Positions 57,600 to 64,000 of a stretch of 64,000 nt of DNA are shown one piece after another. The position numbers were made by a program, and so were the translations under genes. The notes under the pieces were generated by a model. That model did no database searches, had not been told where the DNA came from, and saw only the letters and a list, made by a program, of their open reading frames with translations. The DNA comes from Desulfovibrio subterraneus (GTDB lineage: Bacteria; Desulfobacterota; Desulfovibrionia; Desulfovibrionales; Desulfovibrionaceae). The stretch is from contig NZ_BLVO01000013.1 of the NCBI RefSeq assembly GCF_013340285.1, positions 851,574-915,573 on the forward strand. Direction: 5' to 3'. Position 1 is the stretch's first letter; each line of letters starts with the position of its first letter.

Positions 57600-58040
57600 A
57601 TGGATACCCGAATCATCATGTGGATTCATCCGATCATTCAGGTGATCGCGACAATTGCCGGTTTTGCGGCAATGTACTGGGGCTTCCGGCGGTTTCAGAT
57701 GACGCACCTCAAGCACAAAGTCATGTTTCCATGGAAGCCGCATGTACGCTGGGGATCGATTGCCCTGCTGCTTTGGACAGCCGGTCTGGGACTGGGGTTG
57801 CTTTTTGCCAATATGGGCTGGGGTTCCATACTGGTCACTGACATTCATTACATGATCGGTTTTGCCGTGGCTCCGCTATGTGTTACGGCCTATGCTACCG
57901 GCTTTGTCATGGATAAGTACAAGAAGAAACGGACCGTACTGAACGTGGTGCACGGGGTAAACAACCTGCTGCTTTGCCTGCTCATATGCATGCAGATTGT
58001 GACCGGCGTATGGGTCATAAAGGTATTTCTTGTGTATTAA
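57600..58040 (+). CDS. Small membrane protein, DUF4079/cytochrome b561-like
   Basis: A 146-residue protein with about four membrane helices. Histidines in IHPIIQ, DIHYMIG and VVHGVNN lie near helix ends or in helices and could bind a b-type haem, as in small quinol-oxidising b561-like or DUF4079 proteins. No enzymatic function can be assigned. It follows the oxidase cluster, so it may feed or assemble the oxidase. The ATG at 57600 has AGAGGTG upstream; a GTG two codons earlier is possible. Confidence 0.7.
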   Translation: MDTRIIMWIHPIIQVIATIAGFAAMYWGFRRFQMTHLKHKVMFPWKPHVRWGSIALLLWTAGLGLGLLFANMGWGSILVTDIHYMIGFAVAPLCVTAYATGFVMDKYKKKRTVLNVVHGVNNLLLCLLICMQIVTGVWVIKVFLVY

Positions 58041-58110
58041 CAGAGAGGTGTACAGGTGTGCGGAATTTCCGTTTGTGATCCGCGACCTTAAACAACTGCT
58101 TTAAGAAATG

Positions 58111-58149
58111 AACAAGGGCCGCCGGACGAATGCCGGGCGGCCCTTGTTG
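58111..58149. terminator. Bidirectional terminator between the membrane-protein gene and paaK
   Basis: AACAAGGGCCGCC (58111-58123) pairs with GGCGGCCCTTGTT (58136-58148), a 13-bp stem; T-rich sequence on one side. Confidence 0.8.
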
Positions 58150-58164
58150 TGTTTCGGGATGCGG

Positions 58165-59466
58165 TTACGCGTCGCGGTTGTCGAAAACGCGCTTGGCCTT
58201 GCCTGCGGAACGTTCGATGGTTCTGGGTTCCACAAGGCGCACCTTGGTGGACACACCGAGGAACTCCTTGATGGTTTTCTGGATGCGTCCTTCGATGCGC
58301 TGCAGGTTCTTGATGGCGTCGGAGAACATGGTTTCGTCCACTTCCACCTGAATCTCCATGTGGTCCAGATTGCCGTCGCGGGTGACGATGATCTGGTAGT
58401 GGGGCGATGCGCCTTCTGTTTCCAGAATGATGGACTCGATCTGGGAGGGGAACACGTTTACGCCGCGGATGATGAGCATGTCGTCGCTGCGGCCGGTTAT
58501 GCGGCGCATACGGACATGGGTTCTGCCGCAGGCGCAGGGAGTGTAGTTCAGCGATGTGATATCACGCGTGCGGTAGCGGATGAGCGGAATGCCTTCCTTG
58601 CTCAGCGTGGTGATGACAAGCTCGCCGGTCTCGCCGGGGGGCAGCTGCTCGCCGGTAACGGGATCAATGATTTCCGGCAGGAAGTGGTCTTCCCATATGT
58701 GCATGCCGTCCTTGGCAACGGCGCATTCCATGGAAACACCGGGTCCCATGATTTCCGAAAGGCCGTAAATGTTCACTGCGGTGATGCCCATCTTGTCTTC
58801 GATGTCGGCACGCATGGCGTCTGTCCATGGTTCGGCACCGAAGATGCCTATGCGCAGGGGCAGGGTGCGGATATCAATGCCCGCTTCCTGTGCTGCCTCG
58901 TGCAGAACAAGGCCGTAGGAAGGCGTGGAGCAGAGCACGGTTGCGCCGAAGTCGCGCATGAGCTGCACCTGACGTTTGGTTCCGCCGCCCGATACGGGAA
59001 TAACAGTCGCGCCAAGCCGTTCAGCGCCGTAATGCGCTCCAAGGCCGCCCGTAAACAGGCCGTAACCATATGCGTTGTGTACGAAATCCTGACGAGAGGC
59101 ACCGGCACACATGAAGGAGCGGGCCATAAGTTCGGCCCAGTTGTTCAGGTCGCGCTGGGTATAGCCCACAACGGTTGCCTTGCCCGTAGTGCCGGACGAG
59201 GCATGCAGGCGGACGATGGTATCCTTGGGGACAGCAAAAAGACCGAAAGGATAGTTGTTGCGTAGGTCTTGCTTCTCGGTAAACGGTAGATACTTGAGGT
59301 CTTTCAGGGATTTGATGTCGGAGGGGTTTACCCCCGCCTCGTCGAACCGTTTGCGATAGTGGGGCACGTTTGCGTACACGCGCTCGCAAAGGTTTTGCAG
59401 CCGCCGCAGTTGAAGCGCTTCCAGCTCCTCACGGGGAAGCGTCTCGCGGTCAACGTCGTAAATCAT
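58165..59466 (-). CDS. paaK: Phenylacetate-CoA ligase family enzyme
   Basis: Activates aryl acids to CoA thioesters through acyl-AMP. The 433-residue protein has [20 protein letters not shown] (P-loop, near 90), [36 protein letters not shown] (zinc/turn region) and a C-terminal domain with [19 protein letters not shown]. The ATG at 59466 has AGGAG 7 nt upstream; an earlier in-frame start at 59565 adds an unconserved 33 residues. In Desulfovibrio the family is often linked to aromatic amino-acid metabolism; no indolepyruvate oxidoreductase is seen nearby. Confidence 0.93.
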   Translation of the reverse strand: MIYDVDRETLPREELEALQLRRLQNLCERVYANVPHYRKRFDEAGVNPSDIKSLKDLKYLPFTEKQDLRNNYPFGLFAVPKDTIVRLHASSGTTGKATVVGYTQRDLNNWAELMARSFMCAGASRQDFVHNAYGYGLFTGGLGAHYGAERLGATVIPVSGGGTKRQVQLMRDFGATVLCSTPSYGLVLHEAAQEAGIDIRTLPLRIGIFGAEPWTDAMRADIEDKMGITAVNIYGLSEIMGPGVSMECAVAKDGMHIWEDHFLPEIIDPVTGEQLPPGETGELVITTLSKEGIPLIRYRTRDITSLNYTPCACGRTHVRMRRITGRSDDMLIIRGVNVFPSQIESIILETEGASPHYQIIVTRDGNLDHMEIQVEVDETMFSDAIKNLQRIEGRIQKTIKEFLGVSTKVRLVEPRTIERSAGKAKRVFDNRDA

Positions 59467-59623
59467 ACCGTTTCTCCTGCATCTTGAAAAAAAGGATAGC
59501 TGTTCGTATCGGATACCAGTATAAACTGAATACTGAGATGTGCCTGATTCCCAGGGTACGGTCAAGACGTGCCCAACGGAATGAGGCCCTTCATTTCATT
59601 GCCTGATGGAGGAAATCAACGCC

Positions 59624-61036
59624 ATGAAGGTGCTCATTTGCGGAGCAGGTCTGGTTGCAGCGGAGCTGCTTAAGCGTCTCGGCAAGAACTGGCAGGTTAC
59701 GCTCATAGATAAGGACAAAACCAAAACGGGCTTATGTCTGCAGGGTTGCGACATGGTAGTCAAAACCATGTTCGAAGATGCCTCCAGTCCTGTTACGCTT
59801 GATCAAGCCGGACTCACCGGTCAGGACTATGTTCTGGCCCTTACGGACAGGGACGAGGTGAATCTGGCCGTGGTGCGCAGGGCTCGTGAGGCTGGTGTGG
59901 CGCAAGTGCTTGCACTCGTGCACGCATCGACACGCGTTGACGAGTTCGAGTCGCTTGGTGCCCGCGTCGTGCTCGTGGGCTCGCTGCCTGCACGTCATAT
60001 TTATCATTATCTCGAAGACCCCAGAGTGGCCGTCACTCCGCTTGCCACGGGAAGAGGAGAGGTGCTTGAGGTTGATACCTCGGCCTTTTTCCGGATGATA
60101 GGCAAGCCCGCTGTTTCTGTCCGCGGCGAGGGCTGGAAGCTGGCCGCCCTGTTCCGGCAGGGGCGTTTCCTTCTTCCGGAATACGACACAAGGGTGGAGG
60201 CAGGCGACCGCATGATTATTGTGGGTGAAGCAGGCTCCTTCCAGCCTGTATGCTCCCTGCTGGAATGTGATTCTCCCCATTTCCCGCTGGCCTACGGGCG
60301 GGGAGTGCTGGTGGCTCTTCTTCCCGGCAGCGAATCCCAGAATGCCGTGCTGGATGAGGCGCTCTATCTTTCCCGGTACACCAAGGTTTCGCACATGGAT
60401 GTTGTGTGCGCCGAGGACCAGTGCTCGGTGGAAAAGCGTATCAAGGAATTTTCCCATGTGTATGAGGCGCATCCCGAGATGGATACGGACGCCATGCTGC
60501 GCAGGGTTCGCGAAAAGGTGGAAGAGGGCAGTATAGGCTGTGTTGTCGTGCCGCCGTTTGAAACCGCCCTGTGGAACCGTCTGCTCAAGCCACCGCTGGT
60601 CGGGCTGGCGCATTCTCTCGGCTGTCCGGTGCTCATATCCAGAGGGTCGGAGCCGTATTCCAGAATTCTGGTACCCTTCAATAACAACCCCGTTGCCGAG
60701 CTTACCCTTGAGCTTGCGCTGGATTTTGCCAAGCAGGTGCAGGCGGCAGTTTCGGTTGTCATAGTGGAAGAAGAGGACTTTGTGCACGGCGAAGACTGGA
60801 GCCCCTCATCCGAAGGGATGAGCAAGCGCATCAAGGAAATTGCTCATGTTCACAAGGTGAAACTGAATGTCATGGTGCGCAAGGGCAATCCGGTGAAGGA
60901 GATTACAGCCATATCGGCGGAATATGACCTGCTCGTTGTGGGAAGCTCCACAGACCAGAAGGATCTGTTCTTTCCTCATGTTGGCGAAATGCTGACCAGA
61001 AGCGCCAGTTGCTCCGTGCTGGTCATCACGTCTTAG
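59624..61036 (+). CDS. TrkA (RCK) domain protein fused to UspA-type domains
   Basis: A 470-residue cytoplasmic protein. Residues about 1-120 form a TrkA_N domain with an NAD-binding start (MKVLICGAGLVAAELLKRL), about 125-210 a TrkA_C domain, and the rest carries two universal-stress-like alpha/beta segments, the last with ILVPFNNNPVAELTLELALD and LLVVGSSTDQKDL. It probably binds nucleotides and gates the antiporter encoded next, as in Kef-type systems, but the RCK part is separate from the transporter. The ATG at 59624 is used with GGAGGA upstream. Confidence 0.85.
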   Translation: MKVLICGAGLVAAELLKRLGKNWQVTLIDKDKTKTGLCLQGCDMVVKTMFEDASSPVTLDQAGLTGQDYVLALTDRDEVNLAVVRRAREAGVAQVLALVHASTRVDEFESLGARVVLVGSLPARHIYHYLEDPRVAVTPLATGRGEVLEVDTSAFFRMIGKPAVSVRGEGWKLAALFRQGRFLLPEYDTRVEAGDRMIIVGEAGSFQPVCSLLECDSPHFPLAYGRGVLVALLPGSESQNAVLDEALYLSRYTKVSHMDVVCAEDQCSVEKRIKEFSHVYEAHPEMDTDAMLRRVREKVEEGSIGCVVVPPFETALWNRLLKPPLVGLAHSLGCPVLISRGSEPYSRILVPFNNNPVAELTLELALDFAKQVQAAVSVVIVEEEDFVHGEDWSPSSEGMSKRIKEIAHVHKVKLNVMVRKGNPVKEITAISAEYDLLVVGSSTDQKDLFFPHVGEMLTRSASCSVLVITS

Positions 61037-61044
61037 AGGTGCCC

Positions 61045-62223
61045 ATGATTGTGCATCAGGCATATTCGCTTCTGCTTGTTTCCGGAGCGGCACTTATTCT
61101 TCCCGGTGTAAGCCGCATATTGCGGATTCCTGCCCCTGTGGCGGAAATTCTCTTCGGCGTATTGCTCGGCAAGAGCCTGCTGCACCTGCAGTTTTCCGGT
61201 GAATGGTTACCGTTTCTGGCGGAACTCGGTTTTCTCATGCTCATGTTTCAGTCGGGTATGGAGATTGATTTCAGTGTGCTCACACGCCAGTCCGCGAAAG
61301 AGGTATTGCTGCAGTTCGTCGTCTTTTGCGGTACGGTGGCCGGTGCCTTTGCCATAACGCTGTTTCTCGGGCTGCACCCCTTTATGGCGCTTGTGCTTTC
61401 CACCACTTCGCTGGGGCTGGTTATGCCCACATTGCGGGAGACAGGACTTTTGAAAACCATGTTCGGCCAGCGGGTGCTCATTGCTTCGACGCTTGCCGAT
61501 TTTCTGACCCTGCTGGCCATTACGCTCTTCATGCTGTGGGATGAGCACGGGCTTTCTTTACAGCTCATTTCGCCCTTACCCTTGTTTATAGGCTTTGGAC
61601 TGCTGCTTCGCATGGGACGGCTGTGGGCATGGTGGAATCCCGACAAGGTCCGAAAACTGCTTGATTCCGAAGGCAATCTTGAAATGGGAGTGCGGTTTTC
61701 GCTTGCCTTGCTGTTCCTGTTCGTGGCCTTTTCCGAGCTGGTGCATCTTGAGCCGGTACTTGGCGCGTTCATGGGCGGGTGTGTGCTTTCCTATGTATTC
61801 CGGGCCAAGGAAACGCTCGAGGGCAAGCTTTCCGCACTTGGTTTCGGTTTTCTCGTGCCGGTGTTCTTTATCAATGTGGGCATGCAGTTCGACCTTTCCA
61901 ATGTGTTGCGTCCGGATATGCTGATTCTTACGGCCCTGCTGCTGGTCTTCGCGTTTCTGGTTAAAGTGATCCCGGCTTTCCTTTTCGGACTGCGAGGCAT
62001 GAAACTGCGTGATTCGCTGCGGGCGGGGGTGCTTCTGTCTTCCCGGTTGAGCCTTATTGTTGCCGCGGCAGAACTTGGCGTATCGCGAGGATTTGTGACT
62101 CCGGCGCAGCAGGATGCCATCATTTTGCTGGCCATGCTCACCTGCCTTCTTGGCCCCACGTTGTTCAAGCTGCTCAGCAAAACCGTCATTCAACCGCAGG
62201 GCAGGGCAGGGGAATCCGCCTAG
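61045..62223 (+). CDS. CPA2-family cation/proton antiporter (KefB/C-like membrane protein)
   Basis: A 392-residue membrane protein with about 12 helices (residues 5-380), matching the monovalent cation:proton antiporter-2 family: LPGVSRILRIPAPVAEILFG, FLMLMFQSGMEIDF and STLADFLTLLAITLF. Ions carried may be K or Na; not decidable. It begins 8 bp after the RCK-UspA gene. Unlike KefB/KefC it has no C-terminal RCK domain, which is supplied by the neighbour gene. Confidence 0.88.
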   Translation: MIVHQAYSLLLVSGAALILPGVSRILRIPAPVAEILFGVLLGKSLLHLQFSGEWLPFLAELGFLMLMFQSGMEIDFSVLTRQSAKEVLLQFVVFCGTVAGAFAITLFLGLHPFMALVLSTTSLGLVMPTLRETGLLKTMFGQRVLIASTLADFLTLLAITLFMLWDEHGLSLQLISPLPLFIGFGLLLRMGRLWAWWNPDKVRKLLDSEGNLEMGVRFSLALLFLFVAFSELVHLEPVLGAFMGGCVLSYVFRAKETLEGKLSALGFGFLVPVFFINVGMQFDLSNVLRPDMLILTALLLVFAFLVKVIPAFLFGLRGMKLRDSLRAGVLLSSRLSLIVAAAELGVSRGFVTPAQQDAIILLAMLTCLLGPTLFKLLSKTVIQPQGRAGESA

Positions 62224-62319
62224 ATGCGGCGGACATGAAGATTTGCTTACCGTTCGAGAGTATTGTAGAAGTATCGGGCGCATGATTGTGCTTTCACTCT
62301 ACATGTCAGGAGGCGCGAG

Positions 62320-62901
62320 ATGGATTTCAGGAAACTGGTTCTGCAAAACCGCAGCTACCGCCGGTTTGACGGGCAGAAGAAAATTACCCTGCAGGAACTG
62401 GAAGCTCTGGTCGACCTTGCACGACACACGCCTTGCGGCGCGAACCGTCAGCCCTTGAAGTATGTTCTTGTGACCTCGCAGGACATGTGCGAAGACATCT
62501 TCCCCGCGCTGGGCTGGGCCGGTTATCTTCCCGAGTGGAAGGGACCTGCCGAGGGCGAACGTCCGACAGCCTATATCGTAGTGCTCGGCGATGACGCCAT
62601 AAGCACGGAAACACAGGTGGACCTTGGCATAGCCAGCCAGACCATCATGCTCGGCGCAGCCTCCATGGGACTGGGCGGTTGCATGCTCGGGGCCATCAAC
62701 AAGGATAAGATACACGCCACGCTGGAATTGCCGCAGTCTCTGCGCGTACTGCTCGTGCTTGCGCTGGGGCATCCTGCGGAGAAAGTGGTAATTGAACCAC
62801 TTGGCGAGGACGGAAATATCAAGTATTGGCGTGACGCCGCGAGCGTTCACCATGTGCCTAAGCGCAGTCTTGAGGACCTCATCGTGGCTCGCCACGCATA
62901 A
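62320..62901 (+). CDS. Nitroreductase family protein
   Basis: A 193-residue FMN-dependent oxidoreductase. It has the N-terminal RSYRRFDGQKKITLQELEAL stretch (FMN phosphate site) and the GIASQTIMLGAASMGLGG and ALGHPAEK segments. Substrate unknown; family members reduce nitroaromatics, quinones or other electrophiles. AGGAGG precedes the ATG. It is upstream of rsfS. Confidence 0.9.
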   Translation: MDFRKLVLQNRSYRRFDGQKKITLQELEALVDLARHTPCGANRQPLKYVLVTSQDMCEDIFPALGWAGYLPEWKGPAEGERPTAYIVVLGDDAISTETQVDLGIASQTIMLGAASMGLGGCMLGAINKDKIHATLELPQSLRVLLVLALGHPAEKVVIEPLGEDGNIKYWRDAASVHHVPKRSLEDLIVARHA

Positions 62902-62924
62902 TTTTTTACCATCGGATTATTTTT

Positions 62925-63308
62925 ATGACAGTACCTACCAACAAGAAGTTCGCCGTTGTTCCGGTAACGGAAAAGGTTGAAAATATTATCAAGTGGCTTG
63001 AAGAAAAGCACGCTTCGGACGTTGTTGCGCTCAGCCTTGAGCGCGTGAACTCCTTTACCGACGCGGTAATCATCGCATCTGCCAAGTCGGTGCGTCAGGC
63101 TCAGGCCATTGCCGAGCACGTGTACGCCATGGCCAAGGAATCCAACTACGAATACCTGCGCGTTGAAGGCAAGGACTCCGGTCAGTGGGTTCTGGTGGAC
63201 CTGAACGACGTGGTCGTGAACGTCTTCCAGGATGACGTGCGCAAGCTCTTCAATCTCGAAAGCCTCTGGGCTGATGCAACCGTTCTCCATCAGGACGAAG
63301 CAAACTAG
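62925..63308 (+). CDS. rsfS: Ribosomal silencing factor RsfS
   Basis: Binds the large subunit protein L14 and blocks subunit joining under poor growth conditions. The 127-residue protein has the conserved GKDSGQWVLVDLNDVVVNVF stretch, near 80-99, and DAVIIASAKSVRQAQAIAEH. A weak ribosome binding site precedes the ATG. It lies 7 bp before gpmI, a common arrangement in this group. Confidence 0.95.
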   Translation: MTVPTNKKFAVVPVTEKVENIIKWLEEKHASDVVALSLERVNSFTDAVIIASAKSVRQAQAIAEHVYAMAKESNYEYLRVEGKDSGQWVLVDLNDVVVNVFQDDVRKLFNLESLWADATVLHQDEAN

Positions 63309-63315
63309 ATATAAC

Positions 63316-64000
63316 ATGAGCAACCTCACTCCGACCCTGCTGCTGATTCTGGACGGCTGGGGCATTGCGCCGGAAGGTCCCGGCAATGCCATTTCCTGCG
63401 CCTGCACCCCCTCGCTCGATGCTCTGACTGCTCATCATCCCCACACTGCTCTGGCATGTTCCGGCCGTTCTGTGGGGCTGCCCGACGGATTCATGGGCAA
63501 CTCCGAAGTCGGCCACATGAACATCGGCGCCGGTCGTGTGATTTATCAGGATATGACGCGCATAGACATCGCCATCGAACAAGGCGAGATGGCTGTCAAT
63601 CCTGCTATCCTGAAGCTCATTGCTGATACGAAGGCCAAGGGCGGAAGACTGCACCTGATGGGCCTTTTTTCCGACGGCGGTGTGCACAGTCACCTGCTGC
63701 ATCTCTATGCCCTGCTGGAGCTTGCCAAGGCACACGATGTTGAGGTGCTTATCCATGCCTTCATGGACGGCCGTGACACGGCCCCCACGAGTGGCAAGGG
63801 ATATATGGAACAGCTGGTCGCTGCCTGCGACCGTATCGGGGCTGGCAAGGTCGCCACTGTTTCCGGCCGCTTTTATGCCATGGATCGTGATAAGCGCTGG
63901 GATCGAGTGAAGGTTGCCTGGGATTGTCTTGTGCTGGGGCAGGGCGAACGTGCGTCCGATCCCGTGGCAGCCGTTCAGGCGGCCTATGATGCAGGCAAGA
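63316..64000 (+). CDS. gpmI: 2,3-bisphosphoglycerate-independent phosphoglycerate mutase, N-terminal part
   Basis: Glycolytic and gluconeogenic isomerase. The first 228 codons are in the window and continue beyond the end. Conserved parts include LLLILDGWGI at the start, GNSEVGHMNIGAGRV with the catalytic serine, LFSDGGVHSHLLHLYALLEL with the conserved histidine, and AFMDGRDTAPTSG. A family of about 510 residues is expected. The start ATG at 63316 is close to the rsfS end and has only a weak ribosome binding site, suggesting coupling. Confidence 0.95.
   Translation, partial: MSNLTPTLLLILDGWGIAPEGPGNAISCACTPSLDALTAHHPHTALACSGRSVGLPDGFMGNSEVGHMNIGAGRVIYQDMTRIDIAIEQGEMAVNPAILKLIADTKAKGGRLHLMGLFSDGGVHSHLLHLYALLELAKAHDVEVLIHAFMDGRDTAPTSGKGYMEQLVAACDRIGAGKVATVSGRFYAMDRDKRWDRVKVAWDCLVLGQGERASDPVAAVQAAYDAGK

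Overview
The window reads as chromosomal DNA from a sulfate-reducing bacterium of the Desulfovibrio group (Desulfovibrionaceae). The evidence is the gene content: a cytochrome c553 / SCO / A2-type haem-copper oxidase cluster, a glutamate synthase split into separate genes, a PxxKW cysteine-rich protein, a FlhG-like ATPase, many flagellar genes with sigma-54 and sigma-28 promoters, and a gene with an in-frame UGA that looks like a selenoprotein. No rRNA, tRNA, CRISPR array, prophage or insertion sequence was seen.

Layout. 1-4.3 kb: start of a CoA-binding/acyl-CoA synthetase gene (minus) diverging from rnc, then flagellin (minus, sigma-54), flaG (plus, sigma-28) and a haem-motif chemotaxis receptor. 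4.4-8.7 kb: flagellar hook operon fliK-flgD-flgE (minus). 8.9-19.1 kb: a minus-strand run of ten closely spaced genes, fadD-dtd-response regulator/PP2C-anti-sigma kinase-STAS-fapA-like-motA-motB and two glycosyltransferases. 19.5-21.7 kb: molybdate-type ABC transporter in the order modB-modA-modC (plus). 21.8-24.8 kb: HU/IHF protein, UshA-like UGA-containing gene, dapF, dapA (minus). 25-31.4 kb: lnt-prfB-diguanylate cyclase-flhG-like, a CorC-type CBS protein and a PilZ protein (minus). 31.9-37 kb: mnmG, an M20 peptidase, a PxxKW protein and an amidohydrolase (minus). 37.2-43.4 kb: an esterase and a five-gene glutamate synthase operon (plus). 43.7-47.9 kb: yajC-secD-secF and a PAS-LuxR regulator. 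48.3-51.1 kb: betaine-type ABC transporter proVWX. 51.4-58 kb: c553, SCO, cytochrome oxidase I-III-IV-II, haem O synthase and a small membrane protein. 58.2 kb to the end: phenylacetate-CoA ligase (minus), a TrkA-UspA protein with a CPA2 antiporter, a nitroreductase, rsfS and the start of gpmI.

How the genes work together. The first 31 kb is dominated by motility: filament, hook, stator, sensory receptor, c-di-GMP synthesis (GGDEF) and a PilZ protein, FlhG-like placement control, a phosphatase/kinase/STAS partner switch in the stator operon, and glycosyltransferases that may decorate the flagellum or envelope. The oxidase cluster provides a complete periplasmic c-type electron route to O2, presumably protective in an anaerobe. 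The glutamate synthase operon supplies separate glutaminase, FMN synthase, GXGXG, ferredoxin and FAD subunits.

The most notable observation is the UGA at 24387-24389 (minus strand). It sits in one uninterrupted frame between a signal peptide and an UshA-like domain, makes a CxxU motif, and is followed 21 nt later by a GC-rich hairpin with a G-starting loop, as expected of a bacterial SECIS. A second recoding event, the classical +1 frameshift of prfB, lies about 3 kb away.
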